DNA of 64,000 nucleotides from Clostridium sp. KNHs214 (GTDB taxonomy: Bacteria > Bacillota > Clostridia > Clostridiales > Clostridiaceae): assembly GCF_000744935.1 (NCBI RefSeq), contig NZ_JQMW01000004.1:22869-86868 (forward strand). The letters are read 5' to 3'. The notes under the pieces were generated by a model. It made no database searches. It was not told the DNA's origin and saw only the letters and a list, made by a program, of their open reading frames with translations. Position 1 is the first letter of the stretch. Each line of letters starts with the position of its first letter. Made by a program: the position numbers and the translations under genes. Positions 1 through 7,923 of this stretch are shown here, one piece after another.

Positions 1-121
1 CAGATGACGCTATATAAAACTTGTCCAAAAGACATTTTTCTTCCACCATATGACGAAATACAAATTCAGCCATAGGACTGCGACAAATATTACCATGACA
101 TATAAACATTATCTTTACCAT
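1..121 (-). CDS. Low-molecular-weight protein tyrosine phosphatase, partial
   Basis: Only the N-terminal 40 residues are in the window; the gene runs off its left edge. The P-loop CHGNICRSP fits the family signature CX5R, where the cysteine is the nucleophile and the arginine binds phosphate. It lies at residues 9-17, as usual for this family, whose members dephosphorylate phosphotyrosine or phosphoarginine proteins in the cytoplasm. The ATG is preceded by AAGGAG about 9 bases upstream. The family call is firm; the substrate is unknown. Confidence 0.9.
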   Translation of the reverse strand, partial: MVKIMFICHGNICRSPMAEFVFRHMVEEKCLLDKFYIASS

Positions 122-345
122 ATTTTTTTAACTCCTTATTCTAAAATAATTCAAAATATAAAACTGTTATTAATACTCATTTACTCTACTTGTTACCCAA
201 ATTATTCATATTACAATTCTTAATTTTTTACAGTTGTACTAGTCATATACTTTATTATACCAAACATTTATTTGCATTTAAATTATTAAGTTCAGTTAAT
301 GGTAAAAGAATATATTGTGGGGAATTTCCTATTAGGTACATGAAA

Positions 346-480
346 ATAAATAACAAGTCAAAGATGCTGGTATATTTTGTGTCAGACAAGGAAGCAGGTT
401 CCGCCCCTAGTATGACTATCGTCGAGTTCTGTTGACGCAGTATCACGCAAAATAGACTAGCATACTGACTTGTTATTTAT
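346..480. repeat. 135-bp inverted-repeat element (MITE-like)
   Basis: The outer 15 bases, ATAAATAACAAGTCA at 346-360, are perfectly complementary to TGACTTGTTATTTAT at 466-480. The similarity continues inward, imperfectly, for about 25 more bases on each side. The core of about 50 bases is GC-richer than its surroundings. No good gene overlaps it. It could be a non-autonomous transposable element or a folded RNA; no target duplication was found. Confidence 0.5.
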
Positions 481-484
481 TTAA

Positions 485-652
485 ATGTGCCTTAGTCCAA
501 TGAAATCATGCTTTCCACATGAATATATGATTAAGGATGTGTCTAAAGATACTATTGCTATTGTTAAAAATAGTAATAAAATTCAAGAAGACTTAACAAA
601 AAACAAAGAAATTTATGTTGCACTCAAAAAAATGAACATTTTTGTAGAATAA
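485..652 (+). CDS. Hypothetical 55-residue ORF, possibly a gene fragment
   Basis: The reading frame starts with ATG right after the inverted-repeat element and ends at TAA. It is lysine-rich with no signal peptide, membrane segment or motif that I recognise. No ribosome binding site is visible upstream. It may be the C-terminal tail of a larger gene truncated by the element at 346-480, or noise. Confidence 0.2.
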   Translation: MCLSPMKSCFPHEYMIKDVSKDTIAIVKNSNKIQEDLTKNKEIYVALKKMNIFVE

Positions 653-672
653 TTATTTTTTGATACATATAA

Positions 673-1182
673 AATGTTGATTTCCAGGGAGTTGGAATAG
701 ACATAGAAAAAGAAGCAATAAAGATGGCTTCTAGAGAGTACTCTAATATAATATGGTGTGTAGCAGACTTAGCTAAGCTGCCTTTTGAAAGTGAAAAATT
801 TGACATAATCACTAATATTTTTTCACCTTCAAATTACTCTCAATTTAATAGGATCCTTAAGAAGGATGGACTTTTAATAAAAGTGATTCCTGGAAGTGAT
901 TACCTTAAAGAGCTGCGAACGTTTTTTTATAAAGAAACGGATAAACAAAGTTACTCCAATGAGAAAGTTATAAAGCATTTTGAAACTAATTTTAATAATA
1001 TTTATCAAGATAATATCACATATAATATAAATTTAAACAAAGATGAATTGAGAGAGTTAATACAAATGACACCACTTTCATGGGGCGCTGATGATAAGAA
1101 AATTCAAGATATACTGGATAATGAAATAAATAATTTCACTATTGATTTATGTATAATTATTGGGAAACAAATTGCTGGATAA
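673..1182 (+). pseudogene. RlmA-like rRNA guanine-N1 methyltransferase, 3' fragment
   Basis: An open frame from 673 encodes the second half of a class I methyltransferase: the acidic strand after motif I (GVGIDIEKEAIKMA), a VADLAKLPFESEKFD stretch, the FSPSNYSQFNRILKKDG region and a late QMTPLSW motif. This order matches 23S rRNA (guanine-N1)-methyltransferases of the RlmA type. The zinc-ribbon N-terminus and SAM-binding motif I are missing and a stop codon precedes the fragment, so it is 5'-truncated. It reads opposite to its neighbours. A second decayed RlmA-like gene lies at 20621-21150, which retains the zinc ribbon and motif I. Confidence 0.65.
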
Positions 1183-1350
1183 AAATGAATAAAACAAACA
1201 TAACATGGTGGTTTATGAGTGGGAAACATAAGTCAAGATGTGAAGAAATTTAGAATATAAGCATAATAATGTAAAATGTACTTATTAGGTAACTATTCAC
1301 CTGTTTATAATTTAAAATACTGTAAAAATGAAAGTTTTAAATGTTAAAAG

Positions 1351-1441
1351 TAGCAAACATAAACTTCCAGTTTATGTAACGACCCCTGAGGTACTCCCAG
1401 AAAAAGGTTGTAGCGGAGCGAAAAACTTTTTCTGGTTGCTA
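1351..1441 (+). repeat. CL repeat copy 1, 91 bp, full length
   Basis: The repeat begins TAGCAAAC and ends GTTGCTA, complementary ends. Inside are a 9-bp hairpin (ACATAAACT with loop tcc) and a second hairpin closed by CCAGAAAAAG and CTTTTTCTGG. It abuts the partial LR at 1450 with no gene between. Confidence 0.85.
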
Positions 1442-1449
1442 CGCTTCTT

Positions 1450-1535
1450 GAGATGATTTTTTATTTATATAAAATAATGCTCTTGCGATAAGACCATTTT
1501 GCTTTATATTAGTGTTATGTCATAACTTAAGAATA
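1450..1535. repeat. LR repeat, right-hand part
   Basis: Matches 4300-4390 closely: TTTATATAAA, a CTTGCGATAAGACCATTTTG stretch, then GTTATGTCATAAC followed by TTAAGAA. This is the end of the LR unit that precedes the 3' end of the next minus-strand gene. The left part of LR is missing, probably replaced by the CL repeat next to it. Confidence 0.7.
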
Positions 1536-1588
1536 TTGTGACATAGAATTAAGATATTGCTGTATATTTTAATTAATAATATTTAAAT

Positions 1589-2029
1589 TTATTGCTTCAA
1601 TACATATTTTCGTACTATATTCCAATCACCATCAAACTCTTTTAATATTATGCTTGTACAACCTATTTCTAAATGTAATTCATTATCATCCCATCTATCA
1701 CCTATTCCTACTATGATATTATATTGCTCTTTTAGCTTTTTAGCGATTTCTAATCTTTCATTTTGATTTTCTGATAAATAGACCTCTCCATCTGGAAATC
1801 CAGTATAATTAATCCATTTTCTAGTAATATCCCTGTAACATTCAGGTCTTGCTCCAATATATATTATCTTATATTTTTGAGATAACTCTCTTATGCAGTT
1901 AATGCTGTTTGGTGTAGGCAAATCATTCAGAATTTCACCTTCACTGTAAAAATCAGTAGTTCCAAATAAATGATGGCGATGTCTTGTATCACATATAGTT
2001 CCATCAATGAATATAAGAATAGCATCCAT
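1589..2029 (-). CDS. HAD-superfamily phosphatase-like protein with altered nucleophile motif
   Basis: A 146-residue protein shaped like the phosphatase domain of polynucleotide-kinase-type HAD proteins: an N-terminal IDGTICDTRHRHH motif, a threonine/arginine middle region (IGARPE) and a C-terminal GDRWDDN metal site. HAD enzymes normally start this motif DxDGT; here the first aspartate, the nucleophile, is phenylalanine (FIDGT). The second aspartate is kept. It may therefore be inactive or act differently. A GGAGGTTAAAGT leader supports the start. It is the last minus-strand cassette of the array before the left edge. Confidence 0.75.
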   Translation of the reverse strand: MDAILIFIDGTICDTRHRHHLFGTTDFYSEGEILNDLPTPNSINCIRELSQKYKIIYIGARPECYRDITRKWINYTGFPDGEVYLSENQNERLEIAKKLKEQYNIIVGIGDRWDDNELHLEIGCTSIILKEFDGDWNIVRKYVLKQ

Positions 2030-2090
2030 ACTTTAACCTCCATACAATAATATTTATTATACTTAGCAAAAATTTACTATTATGTATTAA

Positions 2091-2273
2091 TTATTTTTTA
2101 TCTTTAAACTTTTGATACAGTTTTCCTAATACATAAATAGAAGGACTAAAAAATCCAACTATCCACATTGCAAAAACGAAATTTCCATTAACCTCACTGC
2201 CATCGATACCTAATAGAAGAGCCAATAAAACTCCAACTATTCCTAATAGTACTGATAATCCAATTAACTCCAT
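2091..2273 (-). CDS. Small membrane protein, two predicted helices
   Basis: Sixty residues with two hydrophobic segments (about 3-22 and 30-50) separated by a short polar GIDGSEVNG loop and ending in a lysine-rich tail. GGGAGGGAGAATT precedes the ATG. I do not recognise a family. Because it has a good ribosome site and stands alone between cassettes, it is likely a real gene. Confidence 0.6.
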   Translation of the reverse strand: MELIGLSVLLGIVGVLLALLLGIDGSEVNGNFVFAMWIVGFFSPSIYVLGKLYQKFKDKK

Positions 2274-2349
2274 AATTCTCCCTCCCCTAACTAAAATTAA
2301 TGAACAATTTTTTATTATTAAACACTAATTCTAATATTAAATTTAATTA

Positions 2350-2944
2350 TCACTCTAATTTTTGATAAGGAAAAATATTTCTCCTATTTACCAAAGTTAT
2401 ATATGCAAAGTCATTAAGATCATGTATTATAATTGCTGTCCATATACTTTTTGATATCAATATACTCGTAGCACAAGTAATACCAAGAAAAAAAGAACCT
2501 ATCCAAATAAATTTGTTATTCCACGTTCTTATATGTAATAAACTGAGCAGTATTGATGATATAAATACAGCAATTATGGGATTAATTATATGTACTAATG
2601 GAATTAACAATATACCTCTATATAATAATTCTTCTGCTGGTAGTTCAATAAAATAAATAAGTATACATGTCTTAATTAATCCCAAATTAATATTCAGTAA
2701 CCTTTAGTTTTATCCCTTTTGAAATAAATAAATGTATAATTATAAATATTAGTCCTATTGTAAAGGCTAGAATGACTCCTTTATATGTAAGAAACATATA
2801 TGAAGGCTCTATTATATATATACATATTAGTCCTAAAAATATAAATATTAATCTTTTTATTATATTTATTCTTAAACTCTTAGGTAATAAAAAAATATCA
2901 ACTAATACTGCAATCAATCCTACCATAAGAAAAAAACACTCCAT
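2350..2944 (-). pseudogene. CPBP-family intramembrane protease, split by a frameshift
   Basis: Two adjacent frames appear to be one gene. The upstream part (2944-2687) gives three hydrophobic segments and stops at TAA. The downstream part continues at once in another frame and carries the CPBP (CAAX protease / bacteriocin-processing) signatures: EELLYRG for EExxxR, LLHI, and IIHDLNDF for the late HxxxD-type motif. Glutamates and histidines in these motifs bind the catalytic metal in the membrane. The start at 2944 follows GGGGGGG. The downstream half could still be translated from a TTG at 2685. Its 3' tail is duplicated at 13740-13858. Confidence 0.6.
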
Positions 2945-3157
2945 AAAATGCCCCCCCAAAATAAAGAAATATATTCGGAAACCCCTAGGTCTCCATTTAT
3001 TTTAATACCGAAGGGTGTCAATTTTAACTTCCCCCCCCAGAATTTTAAACAAAATATCAAAAAAACTTATATTTTTTCCAAAACTACTTGACAAAGTTTG
3101 TAAAATTTGCTACCTCTCACTATAAAAACTATTTACAAAATATTGCGAGGTGATTTT

Positions 3158-3589
3158 TTATGTTAGGTTATTTGCGTAGCCATGATGAATACTAAAATTT
3201 TCTGATATTTTCAACATTAATGCTGATCCCTCTGTTCCTTTAAATGCTTTTTTAAATTTATCCTTATCATTAAGCATAACACGTTTTATTTCAACAAATA
3301 ATCCAGGTAGACTAGAAGACCATTCATCTGAAGGAATAGCGTTCTTATCACTTAAAACAATATACGTTTCTTGAGCAGTAACAATACTTGCATATTGTTC
3401 AGCATAAACAGTTTCATCATCTATATTACCAGCAACACCAGCAAAATGTTGTATATTCTTCCTCACTATATAAGCTAATTCTTTTTTATGAGTATTTATC
3501 TTATTATGTTGATAAAAATTATAACTGCATGAAAGAATAATAACCCCTCCAACTAAAGCGCAAATAAGTTTCTTATATTTTAAATTCAT
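3158..3589 (-). CDS. Hypothetical protein with N-terminal membrane anchor
   Basis: A 143-residue protein with a short positive N-terminus, one hydrophobic helix (about residues 9-26, ending in LSCSYN) and a soluble, probably extracytoplasmic rest with no motif that I recognise. GAGGG lies 8 bases before the ATG. A decayed copy of its 3' region occurs at 21459-21575, which shows this sequence has been duplicated inside the array. Function unknown. Confidence 0.65.
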   Translation of the reverse strand: MNLKYKKLICALVGGVIILSCSYNFYQHNKINTHKKELAYIVRKNIQHFAGVAGNIDDETVYAEQYASIVTAQETYIVLSDKNAIPSDEWSSSLPGLFVEIKRVMLNDKDKFKKAFKGTEGSALMLKISENFSIHHGYANNLT

Positions 3590-3609
3590 TACATATTCCC
3601 TCTTTCGAA

Positions 3610-3830
3610 TTACTATTTATAATAATCAACCTTAAATTAGACATTTGTAGTTGTATTAGTGCTAAAATCTTTACATCTTTTATACACTCTTCCAATGCTC
3701 TATCTTGCTTGAGTAAATCTTCATAAATAATGGCTACTTTTCATATCCCTGAACTTCAAATTTAAAACCTGTATAATCTAATAACGGACAATCTGTACTA
3801 TAATTCACTCCTTGAAATAGTACAACTATT
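3610..3830 (-). pseudogene. Decayed coding remnant, unidentified
   Basis: Two minus-strand frames give protein-like sequence (for example VNYSTDCPLLDYTGFKFEV, then AIIYEDLLKQDRALEE) separated by a frame change and a stop. Part of the lower sequence recurs near 10320-10350. It looks like the end of a lost cassette. I cannot name the family. Confidence 0.3.
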
Positions 3831-3930
3831 TTTTATACTCCATTTTATTTTTTCTCTCATTAATTTTATTTTACTAATACTGATTATATATAAAATTATA
3901 CTAATATTCCTTCTTTTTTATTTCACCATA

Positions 3931-4390
3931 GTTTACTATTATGTACCACTCTCTATAAACATATTACCATTATATGCTATACTTGTACATATTTTAAACA
4001 CTACTAACACAATCTAATCCATAAACCCCCTGTATAAAACAACTGGAATATTGAAGTGGTCCTCTTGGGAAGAAGTTCCAATATGGAAACAGTAGATAAA
4101 AAAATAAGAGCCTTAACTGATAATTCTCTTAATTATTTCTATTATATTTGGTATTTTTAATTTTACTTAAGCCTTTGGTGATTTTAATAAATTTGATAGA
4201 ATTCTTTGAGGATATCTATATGAGATTAGAATATTAGGATATTGTAATATGAATGGGATTATTAATAGGAATTATGGTTTGAAGTTGTTGAAATATAGAT
4301 GATTTTTTTATTTATATAAAGTAATGATCTTGCGATAAGACCATTTTGCTTTATATTAATGTTATGTCATAACTTAAGAAGATAGCAATA
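3931..4390. repeat. LR repeat copy 1, the longest version
   Basis: Contains all LR blocks in order: the ACTATTATGTA start, GTACATATTTTAA, CACTACTAACACAATCTAAT, a hairpin around AATATTG, a middle block (ATTATATTTGGTATTTTTAA), then CTTGCGATAAGACC and GTTATGTCATAAC. Shorter copies lie at 8618, 10130, 12697, 13861, 17077, 19205, 22088 and 22960. It separates the remnant at 3610 from the methyltransferase remnant at 4391. Confidence 0.75.
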
Positions 4391-4662
4391 TAACCCATCT
4401 GTTAGTTCATCCTATTGTACAATGTGCCTTTTTAAACTTATCTTTTAAAACTCTTTCTACTTCTCTAATTAAAACTTCTGCATCGTCTGGATATAAATTA
4501 TCAATAATGTTAGATAAAATTACGGCATCAAAAGATGAAAAATCCACTCAATTGCTTTATCTAGAGCATTGTTTCCAGACTCGACTTTGTTAGAGTTTTA
4601 GAAACTTCTTTTGAGAATATATTATTCCACTTATTTAAGCATTTATCATATTTTCCATTCAT
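4391..4662 (-). pseudogene. Class I SAM methyltransferase remnant
   Basis: The start (MNGKYDKCLNKWNNIFSKE) and the end (FDAVILSNIIDNLYPDDAE, then an EVERVLKD helix) are both methyltransferase-like but the SAM-binding centre is missing and stops interrupt the frame. The transposon at 4688 is inserted just upstream of its start codon, between the gene and its junction motif, which now lies at 7846-7861 beyond the transposon. Confidence 0.6.
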
Positions 4663-4687
4663 ATTTATTTTTTCCTTAACTTTTAAT

Positions 4688-4738
4688 TGTAGTGCGTCAA
4701 AATATAGCTTTTGAAAACTGCATTTCTAAGTCAAATTA
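4688..4738. repeat. Left end of transposon, transposase binding sites
   Basis: TGTAGTGCGTCAAAA is the terminal site; a second AAGTCAAATTA core lies at 4728-4738. Both read in the same direction, inward from the end, as in multi-site TniA/TnsB ends. Confidence 0.7.
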
Positions 4739-4804
4739 TAACTATAACTCCAATAACTATCCAGTAATTAAATGCATTTTAAATAATCATATTATTGCTA
4801 AATA

Positions 4805-4842
4805 AAACCTCCTAATGACTTGACATCATTTGGAGGTTATTT
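4805..4842. terminator. Hairpin near left transposon end
   Basis: AAACCTCC and GGAGGTT flank a loop of about 20 bases and are followed by TATTTT. It probably blocks transcription entering from the flank. Confidence 0.5.
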
Positions 4843-4870
4843 TAAGCTTATTATAAAAACTAGAGAAAGG

Positions 4871-4936
4871 AAAGGGAAGAACCCCAAGCCGTGCAAAGCG
4901 AAGGTTCTTCCCTAAAAATAAGAGCGTAAGCTCTTA
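4871..4936 (+). other. Two stable hairpins ahead of the first transposon gene
   Basis: GGGAAGAACC pairs perfectly with GGTTCTTCCC around a GC-rich loop (4875-4913 approximately), followed at once by AAGAGCGTAAGCTCTT. This is much more GC-rich than the surrounding DNA. It could be a structured leader, an attenuator, or a small RNA of the element. Confidence 0.45.
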
Positions 4937-4948
4937 CAACCTATTATT

Positions 4949-5524
4949 ATGATAAGATTATTTTCACAACTATGCAAGTGTTTTAAACAAATTTCTTTTG
5001 AAAATGAGATAAATATTTTTGAAGAGTATATGAAAACGGTTAATTCAGAGGCTTTGGTATGTCCATTCTGCGGATCTAAACACGCTCTATCCCTATTTGC
5101 CTCTTATAAACGCCATCTTGTGACTTATGATAATAATGAAGTTCACGATAATATAATAACTATCAATAGATATATTTGCCCGTCATGTGGACATACTCAT
5201 GCTATCCTACCTTCGGTAATTGTGCCCTACATGTCATTTAGCTTTAAATTTACTGTGTCTATTATTCATGATTATCTTGTACATAAATTTACCTCTGTAG
5301 AAGCTATGTGTGAACATTACTGTATAGCAATATCTACATTCTATCGAATTTTAAATAAATTCAAAGAGCATAAACAACTATGGCTTGGACTTTTACAAGA
5401 CAGGCTTATTTCTAACTTAAGTTTTATACAACGTGTTATAAATAGTACCTTTATTGAAATTGAAACCTTTATAACAAACTTTTTTAATAGAAATGGATTA
5501 TCCTTTTTTCAAGGAACATCATAA
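4949..5524 (+). CDS. DUF6431-type zinc-ribbon protein of the transposon
   Basis: A 191-residue protein with two cysteine pairs, CPFCG (about residue 39) and CPSCG (about residue 77), forming a zinc ribbon, then an HTH-like region (VEAMCEHYCIAISTFYRILNKF). It matches what I know as the DUF6431 family, found beside a DDE transposase and an AAA ATPase in Firmicutes. A role in target choice or DNA binding, like TniQ/TnsD, is inference. A second possible start is the ATG near residue 28. It is the first gene of the element and shares its direction. Confidence 0.7.
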   Translation: MIRLFSQLCKCFKQISFENEINIFEEYMKTVNSEALVCPFCGSKHALSLFASYKRHLVTYDNNEVHDNIITINRYICPSCGHTHAILPSVIVPYMSFSFKFTVSIIHDYLVHKFTSVEAMCEHYCIAISTFYRILNKFKEHKQLWLGLLQDRLISNLSFIQRVINSTFIEIETFITNFFNRNGLSFFQGTS

Positions 5525-5631
5525 TTAAGCTATAGCTATATGCTTTTAATTTTATTTTATATATACCACTCAATACGATAATGGATATTATAATTTCTCC
5601 ATGATAGCATTTTTATAGAGGTGATGTTGAA

Positions 5632-6891
5632 ATGAATAACAAAGAAATGATTGAAATAGCTTCTATTAGACTAGCCCTAATAGCTCCAGCTATAAATAAC
5701 ACTTATACCGAAAGCTCCAAAATTGCTTATTATAGGCGTGTTGCAACTACTCCTGTAAAATTACCTAACGGTAAGTCAGTTTTGTATAGTCCTGGAACAC
5801 TATCTAATTGGGAATCAGATTATAATAGGTTTGGTTTTGAGGCCCTTCTACCGAAGACGCGTAGCGACATAGGTAAAACCAGAAAATTAAATGATGTAGC
5901 CATAGAACAGATATATATTCTAAAAAATACATTTCCTAAAATTAATGCTACTCTTATATATCATAAACTTATCGAAGATGGCTTTATCAATGAAAAAAGC
6001 ATATCCTTATCTACAGTTCAAAGATTTATAAAAAATAATGATCTTAAATCTGCTAGATGCATAAATATGAAAGATCGAAAAGCCTTTGAAGAAGAGTTTG
6101 CAACTGGTATGTACCAAGGTGATACATGTTATGGCCCGTATATTACTGAAAATGGCATACGTAAAAGAACATATCTAATTATGCTAATTGATGACAAATC
6201 AAGGCTTATCGTTGGCGGAAGATTTTTTTACAATGATAACTCTTATAATTTTCAAAAGGTACTTAAAGAATCTATTGCTAGATACGGCATACCTAATAAA
6301 CTTTATTTAGACAACGGTTCTCCTTATAAAAATGAACAATTAAGTCTTATCTGTGGATCCCTTGGAATAGTAGAACTGCACACCATGGTAAGGGATGGAG
6401 CATCCAAAGGAAAAGTAGAAAGAAACTTTAGAACATTAAAAAGTAGATGGCTAAACGCTCTAGATACAGAATCTATATCTTCCTTAGCGGAGCTAAACGA
6501 TGAGCTATTCGCATATATAAACAAGCATAATGTAACAGTACATTCAGCTACATCACAACGTCCTATCGATAGATATAAAAGCGATTTAGCTCATGTTAAA
6601 GTAGCTGCTGATAGTGAGTGGTTGGATAATTGCTTTATGAATCGCATACAACGAAGAGTTAATAATGACTCAACAATAAGCATTGATAAAATATCCTATG
6701 ATGTACCTATGCAATTTATAGGACAAAAAATTGAAATAAGATATTTACCTGATGATATGGATAATGCATATGTATATTATGAAAATGTTAAATACAGTAT
6801 TAGAAAAACAAATAAGGTTGAAAATGGTAAAACTAAGCGTAAGAATGCATTTACTATAAATTATTCAAAGGATGGTGTTAAAAATGTTTAA
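5632..6891 (+). CDS. DDE transposase, TniA/TnsB-like (rve fold)
   Basis: A 419-residue integrase-fold transposase. N-terminal HTH segments (about residues 50-140) are followed by the catalytic core: aspartate in YQGDTCYGPY (about 163), aspartate in KLYLDNGSPY (about 226) and glutamate in GASKGKVERNFRTLK (about 262), then a C-terminal Mu-type beta domain. It should cut and join the TGT/ACA ends as a multimer controlled by the downstream ATPase. AGGTGATGTTGAA precedes the ATG. Its stop overlaps the start of the ATPase gene by 8 bases, implying coupled translation. Confidence 0.88.
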   Translation: MNNKEMIEIASIRLALIAPAINNTYTESSKIAYYRRVATTPVKLPNGKSVLYSPGTLSNWESDYNRFGFEALLPKTRSDIGKTRKLNDVAIEQIYILKNTFPKINATLIYHKLIEDGFINEKSISLSTVQRFIKNNDLKSARCINMKDRKAFEEEFATGMYQGDTCYGPYITENGIRKRTYLIMLIDDKSRLIVGGRFFYNDNSYNFQKVLKESIARYGIPNKLYLDNGSPYKNEQLSLICGSLGIVELHTMVRDGASKGKVERNFRTLKSRWLNALDTESISSLAELNDELFAYINKHNVTVHSATSQRPIDRYKSDLAHVKVAADSEWLDNCFMNRIQRRVNNDSTISIDKISYDVPMQFIGQKIEIRYLPDDMDNAYVYYENVKYSIRKTNKVENGKTKRKNAFTINYSKDGVKNV

Positions 6892-7687
6892 ACAATTTTA
6901 TGGTATGACAATGAATCCATTTGAAAAAGGTATAAAAGAAAAAGATGCCTATATGTCAAATGATCTAAAAGAGATGATATCAAGACTTGAGTATCTTAAT
7001 GAAGCTAGGGGAATCGGCTTATTTACAGCTTCTCCTGGCAGTGGAAAAACCTTTGCCTTAAGATGCTTTACTAAAAAAGTAAACCCTAATTTGACAAAAG
7101 TTATATATCTTTGCTTTACTACTGTAACTACTACTGAGTTCTATAGACAATTTTGCATCTCCTTAGGAATTGAACCTTCCTCTCGTAAATCTGATATGTT
7201 TAAGAGTATAAAAGATTATATGGAAAGTATGAGTACAGATAAACGTGTGCACTATATATTAGTTTGGGATGAAGCACAATACCTAAACAATGATATTTTA
7301 AAGGATTTAAAGCTACTTATGAACTTCTCCATGGATTCAAAGGACTGTTTTTCTTTAGTTTTGATAGGACAACCTGTGTTAAATAATATCTTAGAAAAAC
7401 AGATACATGAGGCATTAAAGCAAAGAATTATAATAAATTATAATTTTGGAGGACTTTCTGAAGACGAAGCTTTAGAATATATTCATTCCAGATTATCATT
7501 ATCGGGGGCTTCGCCAGAAATATTCGATAATAACGCTGTTTTAGCTGCATATAGGAGCTGTGCTGGCTCTATAAGATACTTAAATATAATATTAACCAAG
7601 GCTTTAATAATAGGTGCGCAGCACGAAAAAAACGTAATCGATACTGATATAATAATGGCTGCCGCCAATGAAATATCATTGCATTAA
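6884..7687 (+). CDS. AAA+ ATPase, ExeA/TniB-like transposition regulator
   Basis: A 267-residue P-loop ATPase with Walker A ASPGSGKTFALR (about residue 45), Walker B YILVWDEAQYL (about 127) and an ExeA/TniB-type C-terminal lid. In Tn5053- and Tn7-like systems such ATPases (TniB, TnsC) bind target DNA and license the transposase. I place the start at the ATG at 6884, eight bases after GGATGGTG, rather than the upstream GTG, so the gene overlaps the end of the transposase gene. A hairpin terminator follows directly. Confidence 0.88.
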   Translation: MFKQFYGMTMNPFEKGIKEKDAYMSNDLKEMISRLEYLNEARGIGLFTASPGSGKTFALRCFTKKVNPNLTKVIYLCFTTVTTTEFYRQFCISLGIEPSSRKSDMFKSIKDYMESMSTDKRVHYILVWDEAQYLNNDILKDLKLLMNFSMDSKDCFSLVLIGQPVLNNILEKQIHEALKQRIIINYNFGGLSEDEALEYIHSRLSLSGASPEIFDNNAVLAAYRSCAGSIRYLNIILTKALIIGAQHEKNVIDTDIIMAAANEISLH

Positions 7688-7691
7688 AATC

Positions 7692-7716
7692 AAGGAGCGC
7701 TAGCTCCTTTTTCTTT
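7692..7716 (+). terminator. Intrinsic terminator of the transposon operon
   Basis: AAGGAGC, a GCTA loop, GCTCCTT and a T-rich tail lie seven bases after the ATPase stop codon. Confidence 0.8.
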
Positions 7717-7763
7717 TAGGTGCAAAATGATTTTTCATTAAAAATAAAGTGATTTTGTAGAAA

Positions 7764-7837
7764 TAATTTGACGTAAATTGTACAATAATTATAGAAATAA
7801 ACTGACGTTTAAATTAGGAAGAATTTGACGTTTAACA
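7764..7837. repeat. Right end of transposon, three binding sites
   Basis: Three cores in the same direction: ATTTGACGTAAAT near 7766, AACTGACGTTTAAA near 7800 and ATTTGACGTTTAACA ending at 7837. Three sites here against two on the left gives the asymmetry typical of TnsB/TniA ends. Confidence 0.75.
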
Positions 7838-7845
7838 TTTTAATA

Positions 7846-7861
7846 TACAAATTGCTATTTA
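7846..7861. repeat. Cassette junction motif
   Basis: TACAAATTGCTATTTA, followed by CTGAATTGTTTTACG, the same extended junction as at 12655 and 18553. It was the upstream boundary of the remnant at 4391 before the transposon inserted. Confidence 0.6.
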
Positions 7862-7923
7862 CTGAATTGTTTTACGCCTCTCACATATCATAATATAAGA
7901 ATATTACAAATGATAATTGTTCA

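Larger units (their letters stand above)
4688..7837 (+). mobile_element. Tn5053/Tn7-like three-gene transposon with TGT/ACA ends
   Basis: The element starts TGTAGTGCGTCAAA and ends TTTGACGTTTAACA, imperfect inverted ends of the TGT...ACA class used by TniA/TnsB-type transposases. The identical 7-bp TTTTAAT lies directly outside both ends (4681-4687 and 7838-7844), the probable target duplication. Extra internal copies of the GTCAAA core form one more site on the left and two more on the right. Cargo is only the three transposition genes: a zinc-ribbon DUF6431-type protein, a DDE transposase and an AAA+ ATPase. The intact reading frames suggest recent insertion into the cassette array. Confidence 0.85.

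Noticed and set aside
190..435. Plus-strand 81-residue ORF and minus-strand 63-residue ORF
   Set aside because: They overlap the inverted-repeat element, have no ribosome site and low-complexity composition.
1351..1441. CL repeat as a tRNA gene because of its three-armed fold
   Set aside because: No T-loop GTTCRA, no D-arm sequence and no plausible anticodon; ten near-identical copies interrupt genes.
2772..3005. Plus-strand ORF over the CPBP gene
   Set aside because: It is antisense to the hydrophobic coding frame of the CPBP gene and has no leader sequence.
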